Below are positions 9,204 through 15,767 of a DNA stretch of 30,411 nt, in pieces. A program made the translations under genes and the position numbers. The notes beneath the pieces are model-generated. The model was not told where the DNA came from, made no database searches, and worked only from the letters and a program-made list of their open reading frames with translations. Each line of letters starts with the position of its first letter. Positions within the stretch are counted from its first letter, which is position 1. Source of the stretch: DATGHS01 sp035307785 (GTDB taxonomy: Bacteria > Planctomycetota > Planctomycetia > Gemmatales > Gemmataceae); NCBI GenBank assembly GCA_035307785.1, contig DATGHS010000397.1:1-30411 (forward strand), read 5' to 3'.

Positions 9204-9256
9204 AGTAGCGCCTTCAGGCGGTGGAGGAAGTCCAAGTTCCGCCTGAAGGCGGTACT
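9204..9256. repeat. 18-bp-arm palindrome (REP-like)
   Basis: The arms at 9204-9221 and 9239-9256 match at 17 of 18 positions, with a 17-nt loop. The core is CCTTCAGGCGG paired with CCGCCTGAAGG. It lies in non-coding DNA just upstream of the truncated RHS gene. There is no adjacent T-run. The form suggests a dispersed extragenic palindrome, and it could mark a recombination boundary of the RHS cassette. Confidence 0.7.
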
Positions 9257-9297
9257 ACGAGCAAAGCGTTGGCGAAGGAACGCTAATCAGCAAATTT

Positions 9298-10758
9298 ATG
9301 CTGAGAGACCTGCTGACCGCCGGAAATCGCAGTCTTGCGCTGGAACCTCGGATGTCCCCAATTGGCCCTTGGAATTACACCTACGACAACGAAGGCAACC
9401 GCATCAAGAAGGTCAGCATCGCAACCGGCGAGACCTGGAACTACGTCTACAACAACCACAATCAACTCACGCGCGTGGAGTACCACGTCAGCGATGGCGG
9501 GCAGTTGTTGGCCTGGGTGAATTACCAGTACGATGCGCTGGATCGGCAAATCGAGCGCGACGCCAGCGCCGGCAACCAGGGAATTCGTTACGTGTACGAT
9601 GGCAACAATGTGATTGCCGATCTGGGCGCCGACAACAGTCTCGCGACGTACCGTCTGTACGGCCCCGGTGTGAATGACCTTGTGGCGCGCGTCTCCGCTG
9701 CGGGCACGGTGGCGTGGTACTTGACCGATTACGAAGGCTCGGTCATCGGCTTGGTCAACGCCAGCGGCTCGCTGCTGGGCACCATCAGCTACGACGCCTT
9801 CGGGAACGTGCTCAGCGACACGACCGGCGGCGCCAGCGACCGCTACCTCTTCCAGGGCGAGCAATGGGATTCCGTCATCAGCCTGTACAAATTCGGCCTG
9901 CGACAAATGGACTCGCATATGGGGACGTTCATCAGCGAGGACCCTGGCAGCTTTATGATGGGCGATGTGAACCTGATGCGATTCGTGGGGAATGCACCGA
10001 CCAACTGGCTTGATCCGAGCGGCATGAGTTGGGTGTCCCGCCAAATCGACAGCATTGACAATGCACTTTCTGAGCTCGCTCAATCGATGCAGAACAGCTC
10101 AGCGGGTAAATGGATGGACCAACATATCGGCGACCCGATTTGGGATGAGGCTGGAAGAGCCTCGGTAGACTCAAACAACGAATTCCATACGGTCGGCCAA
10201 CCCGGTTTCTGGGAGAGCATGATCCCATTCTGGGGCTCGGGGCGCGCTGCATTCGACGACGCGCAAAATGGGCGTTACTGGTCGATGGCCCTTAATGCGT
10301 TCTTTTTTGCTACAGATGTGTTTTTGGTAAGAAGTCTCCTTAAACTAGGTATTGGTCTCATCAAGAATCCTGGCTCGTTGCGAGTAATATTGGCGAGAGG
10401 CGGCCCGCCTGTCGGACGCCACACTTACAACATTGCTAGTCACGGCGGACATCAAGTGGCCCTGCATTCGGGCGCGGAGATTACAGAAGCGGTAGGGAGG
10501 CAACAAATCACCGCAATGACAGAGGCGCAGTTCCGCGCCATGGAACGCCGCTTTATAATGCAACGGATACTGCCCATCGTCAATTCCAGGGAAATTGAAA
10601 AGCTCATTGGTAAGAGCGCGTGGACATGCTTTGGGACAAGCTGGCGTGCGTGGATGTATGGTCTCAATCACATCGATCGATGGGTGTTATACTTAATTTT
10701 GTCGCGAATAATCGGTCGCGAGGTTCGAGCAGCCGAGGACAGATTGTGTGATCACTGA
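9298..10758 (+). CDS. RHS core fragment with C-terminal toxin-like tail (5'-truncated)
   Basis: 486 residues with ATG 9298. The N-terminus begins directly with YD/RHS repeats (YTYDNEGNRIKK, YVYNNHNQLTRVEY). The RHS-associated core follows: YLTDYEGSVIGLV, YDAFGNVLSD, RYLFQGEQWDS, GTFISEDPGSF, RFVGNAPTNWLDPSG. The core is slightly degenerate (a typical protein has GLYYYRARYYDP where this has SLYKFGLRQMDS). DPSG ends at residue 242. The tail of about 244 residues starts with a linker seen in RHS toxins (IPFWGSGRAAFDDAQ, then a hydrophobic ATDVFLVRSLLK), followed by an unassigned C-terminal domain with a Cys/Trp-rich TCFGTSWRAWMYG patch. There is no signal peptide, and none of the N-terminal repeats of a full RHS protein are present. 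It is therefore either a decayed gene or a silent cassette. The DNA becomes more A+T-rich after DPSG. The next gene is a probable immunity gene. Confidence 0.82.
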   Translation: MLRDLLTAGNRSLALEPRMSPIGPWNYTYDNEGNRIKKVSIATGETWNYVYNNHNQLTRVEYHVSDGGQLLAWVNYQYDALDRQIERDASAGNQGIRYVYDGNNVIADLGADNSLATYRLYGPGVNDLVARVSAAGTVAWYLTDYEGSVIGLVNASGSLLGTISYDAFGNVLSDTTGGASDRYLFQGEQWDSVISLYKFGLRQMDSHMGTFISEDPGSFMMGDVNLMRFVGNAPTNWLDPSGMSWVSRQIDSIDNALSELAQSMQNSSAGKWMDQHIGDPIWDEAGRASVDSNNEFHTVGQPGFWESMIPFWGSGRAAFDDAQNGRYWSMALNAFFFATDVFLVRSLLKLGIGLIKNPGSLRVILARGGPPVGRHTYNIASHGGHQVALHSGAEITEAVGRQQITAMTEAQFRAMERRFIMQRILPIVNSREIEKLIGKSAWTCFGTSWRAWMYGLNHIDRWVLYLILSRIIGREVRAAEDRLCDH

Positions 10759-10781
10759 CAATACGTGGAATGGAGAAGTTA

Positions 10782-11123
10782 ATGGTCGCCCCCACCATAC
10801 TGGAAATGCGAACGCACAGCGCGGAAAAAGTCATTGCTATCCTTTCGCAGGCAGGGATTAGCGTTGAAAATGCCGACCTTGCGAACGGGGCGCCAGATTA
10901 TCTTTGCAAAAAGGGAGAATACTACTGCGCTATTGATATTTGTCTCGAAGAATCGGGAGCCCTGTCCGTCGGAATTTTTGCTGCCCCTGCGAAGAATTGG
11001 AGGGTGTGGAAGGTCCCGTTTCATCTAGCGAAATGGCTTTTCTGTGGGGATGCAAACGAGCGCTTTCGGGGCGAAGTCAGAAGCCTGTTGATTGAACATG
11101 GCGCGACGGCAATACTCCGGTGA
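10782..11123 (+). CDS. Small protein, probable immunity partner of the RHS tail
   Basis: A 113-residue cytoplasmic-looking protein with no signal peptide or membrane segment. The frame also has an ATG at 10770. ATG 10782 is tentatively preferred because GGAGAAG lies at 10772-10778, though the spacing of 3 nt is short, so the start is uncertain. It begins only 23 nt after the RHS stop, the usual place of a cognate immunity gene. I do not recognise a named family. The sequence contains an N-terminal helix (SAEKVIAILSQAG), then beta-like segments (YYCAIDICLEESG) and WRVWKVPFHLAKWLF. The immunity role rests on position and size only. Composition is more A+T-rich than the flanking core genes. Confidence 0.6.
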   Translation: MVAPTILEMRTHSAEKVIAILSQAGISVENADLANGAPDYLCKKGEYYCAIDICLEESGALSVGIFAAPAKNWRVWKVPFHLAKWLFCGDANERFRGEVRSLLIEHGATAILR

Positions 11124-11413
11124 GAATTGCGAAAATGGGGTCAGTCTCATTTCCCGTCGCGCTACACCGACTTGGCCTGCACGGCGACGGTTGGTTGAAC
11201 CAAGTATTTATACGGAAGAAGCACAAAAAGGGGAGAGCGCGGATTAGACGCGGCTTTGCTAAAGGGGATCGCCCGAAATGTCCTGATAACCGCCAAAGTA
11301 ATTCGGGCGATCCCCTTTTCCCCTGAAATAATCGACGATTAAGAGATGCGCCGACTCCCCAGCGTCTACATCGGGGGGGCGGAAATCATGGCCGTCATTC
11401 CGAGCCATCGCAA
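11124..11413. other. Non-coding spacer with palindrome inside toxin locus
   Basis: About 290 bases without a convincing gene. A GTG-started frame (11120-11326) overlaps the preceding stop but runs through the palindrome at 11261-11318 and has no recognisable content. A motif TGGGGTCAGTCTCATTTC at about 11134-11152 resembles sequence I associate with REP/IS200-like debris, but that link is memory-based and weak. Confidence 0.45.
11261..11318. repeat. Perfect 17-bp-arm palindrome
   Basis: The left arm 11261-11277 (AAAGGGGATCGCCCGAA) is exactly complementary to the right arm 11302-11318, with a 24-nt loop. It lies 138 nt after the probable immunity gene and is followed by CCCC rather than a T-run. 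It could be a weak terminator, a REP/MITE-like element or an end of a lost mobile element. No second copy was noticed in the window. Confidence 0.75.
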
Positions 11414-11500
11414 TTGACGCCCTCCCAACTTAGTAAAGAGATAATCGAACATTGGACAAAACGCGGATGCGAATATCTTTTGCCCGGTGAAGGCATTTAG
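11414..11500 (+). pseudogene. Possible N-terminal remnant of an immunity-type protein
   Basis: A 28-codon frame from TTG 11414 to TAG 11498-11500 reads SQLSKEIIEHWTKRGCEYLL followed by PGEGI. The helix-plus-WxxxGC-type start resembles beginnings of SUKH-like proteins, and it runs directly into the next, different frame that encodes a SUKH protein. It may be the lost N-terminus of another immunity gene, or a chance frame. The resemblance is by eye only. Confidence 0.25.
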
Positions 11501-11513
11501 CTGGAAAAACGAT

Positions 11514-11948
11514 ATGAATCGCGAAGAAGTGAGACGTTTGCTTCAGAAACTGCTTGGCAAAGAGCCGGTCCCGTTTGATGCTCCGTCTCCGTCCGACTGG
11601 GCGAAGCTGGAGGCCCAGTTCCAGTGCACCTTCGATGACACCTTCCGGGCGTTCATCGACCAAATGTCCGTCTTCCGCTTTCCGGGTGACGTTTTTAACG
11701 TCTCCACGGGCCGGACCAACGGCAACGATAGTATTGAACTTGTCTACGATCTCGAATCTCAGAGCCAACACTGGGATCCTGATATGGTCCCGTTTTATGG
11801 GGTTGGGAACGGCGACTATTTTTGCCTGTGTAAGAAAGAATGCCCCAACTCGCCGATATATTACTTTTTCGCGGAGAGCGCCACGTTTGCGAAGTACGCC
11901 TCATCGTTCGGACAGTGGATAGAGCGCCTTCCAGAACTCCTTCCGTAA
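11514..11948 (+). CDS. SUKH superfamily (SMI1/KNR4-like) immunity protein
   Basis: 144 residues from ATG 11514. A GTG at 11487 would add nine residues, and neither start has a strong ribosome-binding site. The pattern fits SMI1/KNR4-type SUKH proteins: an N-terminal helix, then SPSDWAKLEAQFQCTFDDTFRAF (written here as positions about 22-44), a central IELVYDLES segment, PFYGVGNGDYFCL, and a C-terminal YASSFGQWIERLPELL helix. SUKH proteins are immunity factors for nuclease and deaminase toxins of contact-dependent or polymorphic systems. No toxin gene directly precedes it. The RHS tail has its own downstream gene and the Hint-toxin module lies after it, so this may be an orphan immunity gene. 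It ends 42 nt before the ATG of the Hint module. Confidence 0.75.
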   Translation: MNREEVRRLLQKLLGKEPVPFDAPSPSDWAKLEAQFQCTFDDTFRAFIDQMSVFRFPGDVFNVSTGRTNGNDSIELVYDLESQSQHWDPDMVPFYGVGNGDYFCLCKKECPNSPIYYFFAESATFAKYASSFGQWIERLPELLP

Positions 11949-11990
11949 TCCTCATCCTCGTTGTTTGTCGGCAATACCAGTTTTGCGCTG

Positions 11991-12848
11991 ATGCGCCCCT
12001 GGCTTTCAACTGCCTCTGCTCTGCGGGCGCTGGCCGAAGGGCCGTTGCAGGTCGCCATTGGGCACGCCGTTGGCCACATGATGACGGTGGAGATGCATGC
12101 CCGGCGGGCGTGCTTCCCGGCGGGAACGCTAGTTTCGACCGCGGATGGCCGCAAGCCGATCGAGCATATCGAGAGCGGCGACCGGGTTTGGGCCTTCGAT
12201 TTCGTCCGCAGCGAATGGCGGTTATGCTCGGTGCTGGAAACGTACGAGTTGCGGCACCAAGGCGACATCGTCGATGTGCAGGTGGGCGAGGAAGTCATTC
12301 AGGCGACCGACGGGCATCCGTTCTGGGTGCTGCGGAGCGAGGGCCTGGACAGCCGGCCCCAGATGGAGCACTGCCCGACGTACGAGTTCGAGAGCAAGGT
12401 CCCCGGCCGCTGGGTGTATGCGAAGGACCTGCGCGTCGGCGACGAGTTGAAGCTGCACGGCAGCGAGACGGCGGTCGTCGATGGACTGACGATTCACGGC
12501 GAAGACGTGCCGGTGTACAATTTCACGGTCGAGAGCCTGCACTCGTACGCCGTCGGCTGTAGCGAAGTGCTGGTGCATAATGAGAACGCGCATGTGGCTA
12601 CGGCAGTAGAAATAATAGAAAACAAAAGATGGATACCTGGTGAAAGGTTGACTCTTGAGCAATCAGTCCGGGTAGTAAGATCTGGCGGCGATGTTATAGC
12701 GGACAGTCGAGGGATCGCAAAGCGAATCGCCGAGTTGGCCGGTGATGGACGGCCGGTTGGGCCCGAGCTGCATCTTGGACCTAGTCAACGTTGGCATTAT
12801 CATCCTACAATTGGCGGAGAAAAGTGTCGCGGCCACGTGATGTATTAG
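11991..12848 (+). CDS. Orphan pretoxin-Hint module with C-terminal toxin-like domain
   Basis: 285 residues from ATG 11991. A TTG at 11961 is in frame, and no strong ribosome-binding site decides between them. The Hint domain starts at the nucleophile position Cys (codon 12111; ACFPAGTLVST) and runs through KPIEHIESGDRVWAFD, TDGHPFWVL, WVYAKDLRVGDEL and VYNFTVESLHSY to the terminal VHN (12573-12581). This is the intein-like autocleavage fold of pretoxin-Hint proteins, predicted to release the last 88 residues. That tail contains a GGDVIADSRGIAKRIAE helix and ends HYHPTIGGEKCRGHVMY, which recalls small nuclease-like polymorphic toxin tips. The exact family is not named with confidence. The ORF has no RHS core or secretion signal of its own, so it looks like a displaced cassette. 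DNA after VHN is conspicuously A+T-richer than the Hint part. An Imm32-like gene begins 14 nt after the stop. Confidence 0.8.
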   Translation: MRPWLSTASALRALAEGPLQVAIGHAVGHMMTVEMHARRACFPAGTLVSTADGRKPIEHIESGDRVWAFDFVRSEWRLCSVLETYELRHQGDIVDVQVGEEVIQATDGHPFWVLRSEGLDSRPQMEHCPTYEFESKVPGRWVYAKDLRVGDELKLHGSETAVVDGLTIHGEDVPVYNFTVESLHSYAVGCSEVLVHNENAHVATAVEIIENKRWIPGERLTLEQSVRVVRSGGDVIADSRGIAKRIAELAGDGRPVGPELHLGPSQRWHYHPTIGGEKCRGHVMY

Positions 12849-12862
12849 TAACGGGGTTCAGC

Positions 12863-13129
12863 ATGATCTACGGATACAAGTTAAAAGAACTTGAGAATTC
12901 CGGATTTGAAATGAAAGAAGTCACATTCTCGGCGCCGCCGGAAGTTCTGCGCCAAATAGCCGCCTTTTTGGAACAAATGGCACAAAAAATGGAAGACGGT
13001 TTTTTCGAAAGGTGTTCCCACGTCCATATCGGGTCCTTGGTGCCAGAATGGGATAAGAACTTTCCGAACAAGGACATTATCGTCATGCCTCCCGAAGGGA
13101 GCCCGCATATAGATGTGTTCGTCTCGTAG
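12863..13129 (+). CDS. Imm32-like immunity protein
   Basis: 88 residues. ATG 12863 has ACGGGG six nt upstream, and the in-frame upstream extension overlaps the toxin gene and is not needed. The pattern is EVTFSAPPEVLRQIAAFLEQ, then a helix MAQKMEDGFFERC, then HVHIGSL, W, DIIVMPP and HIDVFV at the end. A strand, the LRxIAxFL helix, an H-x-H strand and a DIIV strand match what I recall of the Imm32 immunity family. It follows the Hint-toxin gene by 14 nt, so it is the expected partner of that toxin. The family name is from memory of the pattern; the immunity role is well supported by position. Confidence 0.68.
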   Translation: MIYGYKLKELENSGFEMKEVTFSAPPEVLRQIAAFLEQMAQKMEDGFFERCSHVHIGSLVPEWDKNFPNKDIIVMPPEGSPHIDVFVS

Positions 13130-13220
13130 TGCGTAACTCGCGCGAAAAAACCGGCGAACCGTAGCAAAAGCGCAGGAATCCGAAATGCCGGGAACCGTTT
13201 CGTCCAATGTTGGAGACAGC

Positions 13221-13559
13221 ATGTCCAGGTCAATCTGCTGGTCGTGTTCCCTCCTGCTGTTATTGCTGGTTCTGGCGCCCGGATGTAAAAAGCACGAAGC
13301 ACGGAAACTGAATCTCGCGGGCAAATGGGAGAACCAGCAAGGGCGCGTCATCGAGTTCTTTGCCGACGGTTCCGGCCTTATTCACTCAGCCACAGGGGGC
13401 ACGAAGTTGAAATACAAGGTCATCGATGATCGGAAGATCGAGATTTACAAAGAAGACGGCGCGACGAAGATTTCGGATTGGCAAGTCATCAGTTTCAGCG
13501 ACTCAGAAATCGCGATCCGCACGGATAGCGGCACCGACGACCGCCTGCGGCGAAAATGA
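13221..13559 (+). CDS. Small lipoprotein, unknown function
   Basis: 112 residues. ATG 13221 is chosen over an in-frame ATG at 13185 because GGAGA lies just upstream and it begins a lipoprotein signal: MSRSICWS, a Leu-run, then LAPGC as lipobox. The mature part is about 90 residues, begins CKKHEARK, and contains LAGKWENQQGRVIEFFADGS and WQVISFSDSEIAIRT. This is the layout of small lipocalin-like or 'threshold' beta proteins (Gly-Lys-Trp start, alternating strands). It sits 91 nt after the immunity gene and may be chromosomal background or part of the accessory region. No function is assigned. Confidence 0.7.
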   Translation: MSRSICWSCSLLLLLLVLAPGCKKHEARKLNLAGKWENQQGRVIEFFADGSGLIHSATGGTKLKYKVIDDRKIEIYKEDGATKISDWQVISFSDSEIAIRTDSGTDDRLRRK

Positions 13560-13680
13560 TCGAATTCTGGCGTCACATCCGGGCACGTAAGCAGACTGGA
13601 GTGTCAGGAGCCCGTTTCGAGCGTAGAATTTGCAAAAATCTACCGCCTTCCTTTGGCAAGCTCGCTTCGGAGGTCGAACG

Positions 13681-14166
13681 ATGCGTTGGATCGAAACGGT
13701 ATGTGGCGCTCTCACACTGCTGTTACTTTTGTCGGGCGGTTGCAAGAGGGCGAACGTAGGCGGCGTTAGCGGCGACACCGCAGCAAAGACACACGCTTCA
13801 ATCGTCAAGGCTGCCATTGAAAGCATACAGAAAGCAACCGCCAGTCTTAACCAGGTCAACGATGCGAATTCGGCGACAAAAGCTACCACCGTGCTCCAAA
13901 ACGAAACCTCGAATTTGCAGCGGCTCAAGCAAGACCTCGCCGCCCTCGGCAGTGCTTCAAGCGCAGAGAAGCAAAGGGTCAAACAGCACTCTCAGGACAT
14001 GATCAAAGAGTCGCAGGCCGTGCAGCAGGCCGTGGCCAATGTCGTGCGGATGATTCAGCAAGGTCAGTTCCCGAAAGATGTGGCCACGAACCTGGCCAAC
14101 GCAGGCAGCGCCTTCGGTCAAGCCATGGCCGACTTCGGCCAGCAAGCCACGCCGCTGTTCGATTAG
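13681..14166 (+). CDS. Small helical lipoprotein, unknown function
   Basis: 161 residues. ATG 13681 has an ideal GGAGG at 13669-13673, seven nt upstream, which rules out the in-frame ATG at 13630. The signal reads MRWIETVCGA, a Leu-run, then LSGGC as lipobox. The mature protein is almost entirely helical and rich in Ala, Gln, Ser and Lys (for example IESIQKATASLNQVNDAN, LQRLKQDLAALGSAS), with the feel of an amphipathic coiled coil or periplasmic helical bundle. It is probably attached to a membrane. It lies 121 nt after another small lipoprotein in the same orientation. No family recognised. Confidence 0.7.
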   Translation: MRWIETVCGALTLLLLLSGGCKRANVGGVSGDTAAKTHASIVKAAIESIQKATASLNQVNDANSATKATTVLQNETSNLQRLKQDLAALGSASSAEKQRVKQHSQDMIKESQAVQQAVANVVRMIQQGQFPKDVATNLANAGSAFGQAMADFGQQATPLFD

Positions 14167-14244
14167 AGGTAGGCGCCGACGGCCCGACTCGTTCTTGTTC
14201 GGCGCGAGCCAAAGCATGGCCCAAGCAATTCGCAACTTTTTCTA

Positions 14245-14273
14245 CTGGTTCCCACGCGGAGCGCGGGAACCAG
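14245..14273. repeat. REP-like hairpin GGTTCCC...GGGAACC
   Basis: The arms at 14245-14257 and 14261-14273 are complementary at 12 of 13 positions around a 3-nt loop (GGA). The type (CTGGTTCCCACGC paired with GCGCGGGAACCAG) resembles the widely dispersed GTTCCCACGC...GCGTGGGAAC palindromes of bacterial intergenic regions. Its right arm can also pair downstream (see the terminator entry). Confidence 0.75.
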
Positions 14274-14286
14274 GTCGCTGGTTTTT
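14268..14286 (+). terminator. Candidate short intrinsic terminator overlapping a REP-like arm
   Basis: AACCAG (14268-14273), loop GTCG, CTGGTT (14278-14283), then TTT. The left arm is also the right arm of the larger hairpin at 14245-14273, so the two structures exclude each other. The stem is only six base pairs, so terminator strength is doubtful. It lies downstream of the helical lipoprotein gene. Confidence 0.35.
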
Positions 14287-14453
14287 CGCGTGGCTATGTA
14301 AGGGCGGCTGGCACCAGCGCTAGGTCTGGGCGCCGACGTGTTTATGACGGCACTTGCCGGCTTGACAATTGACCTTACGCAAGTCAGCCTCAGCACGTTA
14401 CAAGATACAATGTGGGAAATCGTGAAACGCCTGGCTTATTGGACCCGATTGCC

Positions 14454-15734
14454 ATGTCTGAAAGAACTTCGATTGCCGATCTCTCCGCCTACTGCCGCGA
14501 GCTCGGCCGGCGGGCGCGCGATGCTTCGCGTAGCCTGGCCACAGTTTCAGGGGAAGTGAAGAATCGCTGGCTTCTTTCTGCGGCGGAGTCGCTGCTGGCA
14601 AAGTCGGCGGCGATTTTGAAGGCCAATCAGCAAGACTTGGCTCGCGCCGGTGAATATGGGCTGAATGCAGCGCAGATCGACCGACTGAAGTTGACACCCC
14701 CACGCCTTGAAGCCGCCGCGCTGGGGCTGCGTCAGGTGGCCGCCCTGCCCGACCCGGTGGGCCGCGTGTTGGAAGGGAGTGTTCGCCCTAATGGGTTAAA
14801 GATTCGCAAGCTGGGCGTGCCGCTAGGGGTGTTGTTCTTCCTGTACGAATCGCGGCCCAATGTCACGGTGGATGCGGGCGGCCTGGCCGCGAAGAGCGGC
14901 AATGCGCTGATCCTGCGCGGCGGCAAGGAAGCACTTCACTCCAACACCGCGCTGGTCGATGTCTTGCAGTCGGCCCTGAAGGAATGCAGGCTTCCGGTGG
15001 ATTCGGTGCAACTGGTAACTTCCACCAACCGCGAAATGGTGGGCGAGTTGCTGAAGTTGAAGGAGTTCATCGACCTGGTAATCCCGCGCGGCGGTGAGAG
15101 CCTGATTCGCCGCGTGGCCGAAGAGGCGACCATGCCAGTGCTCAAGCATTACCGCGGCAATTGCCATGTGTACGTACATCGGGCCGCCGATCTCGACATG
15201 GCCGAGCGAATCATCATCAACGCGAAGTGCCAGCGGCCCGGCGTCTGCAACGCAATGGAAAGCTTGCTCGTCGATGCCGAGATCGCGCCAGCCTTTCTGC
15301 CCCGCATCGGCCAGGCGCTGCGTGAAAAGGATGTAGAGATTCGGGGCTGTGCGCAAACCCGGCAATTCGTCCCCTGGGCCACGCCGGCAAGCGTCGAAGA
15401 TTATGATGCCGAATATCTCGAATTGATTCTTTCGGCAAAAGTGGTAAACGGCCTCGAGGAGGCAATCGTACACATTAACCGCCACGGCTCGCAACATACC
15501 GACGCGATTGTCACCAACGATATTAACGCGGCGCAGCGCTTCACCGAAGCGGTCGATTCCGCGGCCGTGATGGTGAATGCCAGCACCCGTTTTCACGACG
15601 GCTTCGAATTTGGCCTGGGGGCGGAAATTGGCATCAGCACTGACAAGTTTCACGCGCGCGGGCCCTGCGGGTTGCAGGAATTGACGACGTATAAATACGT
15701 GGTGATCGGCAAGGGGCAGATCCGCGATGGATAG
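14454..15734 (+). CDS. proA: Glutamate-5-semialdehyde dehydrogenase (gamma-glutamyl phosphate reductase)
   Basis: 426 residues, close to the usual 415-420. It reduces gamma-glutamyl phosphate to glutamate-5-semialdehyde with NADPH, the second step of proline synthesis in the cytoplasm. ATG 14454 gives the expected N-terminus; an in-frame ATG at 14412 would add 14 residues without support. Diagnostic segments: RKLGVPLGVLFFLYESRPNV, ILRGGKEALHSN, VIPRGGESLIRRV and the catalytic-Cys motif NAKCQRPGVCNAMES with C265. The C-terminal part contains TRFHDGFEFGLGAEIGIST and GPCGLQELTTYKY, both typical of ProA. No proB (glutamate 5-kinase) is in the window. The next gene follows after 33 nt and may be co-transcribed. 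Confidence 0.97.
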   Translation: MSERTSIADLSAYCRELGRRARDASRSLATVSGEVKNRWLLSAAESLLAKSAAILKANQQDLARAGEYGLNAAQIDRLKLTPPRLEAAALGLRQVAALPDPVGRVLEGSVRPNGLKIRKLGVPLGVLFFLYESRPNVTVDAGGLAAKSGNALILRGGKEALHSNTALVDVLQSALKECRLPVDSVQLVTSTNREMVGELLKLKEFIDLVIPRGGESLIRRVAEEATMPVLKHYRGNCHVYVHRAADLDMAERIIINAKCQRPGVCNAMESLLVDAEIAPAFLPRIGQALREKDVEIRGCAQTRQFVPWATPASVEDYDAEYLELILSAKVVNGLEEAIVHINRHGSQHTDAIVTNDINAAQRFTEAVDSAAVMVNASTRFHDGFEFGLGAEIGISTDKFHARGPCGLQELTTYKYVVIGKGQIRDG

Positions 15735-15767
15735 CTCCTGGCGCGTCAGGGTCGAGGAAGTTTAGTT

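Larger units (their letters stand above)
8850..9297. other. Gene-poor spacer before the RHS fragment
   Basis: No convincing gene is seen in these 448 bases. The stretch contains a GT-rich patch with GTGGGTT three times (9009, 9037, 9053), a short self-complementary GC run near 9112-9128, and a clear palindrome at 9204-9256 (listed separately). It does not encode RHS repeats in any frame I could read, which marks the 5' boundary of the RHS fragment that follows. Confidence 0.6.
14167..14453. other. Spacer upstream of proA with palindromes
   Basis: About 290 bases without a convincing gene. It holds a hairpin at 14245-14273, an alternative hairpin at 14268-14283 followed by T-rich sequence, and a small GCTGG-CA-CCAGC palindrome near 14310-14322. 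A TTGACA at 14362 and TACAAT at 14406 are present but not correctly spaced for one sigma-70 promoter. Confidence 0.5.

Noticed and set aside
9090..9677. Plus-strand frame of 195 codons before and over the RHS start
   Set aside because: Arg-rich shadow of the RHS gene with no recognisable domain; the RHS frame explains the region after 9298.
11120..11326. Short frame overlapping the immunity gene stop
   Set aside because: Basic, motif-free peptide that runs through the palindrome; composition looks non-coding.
12791..12862. Upstream extension of the Imm32-like gene
   Set aside because: Overlaps the toxin tail in another frame; ATG 12863 has a good ribosome site.
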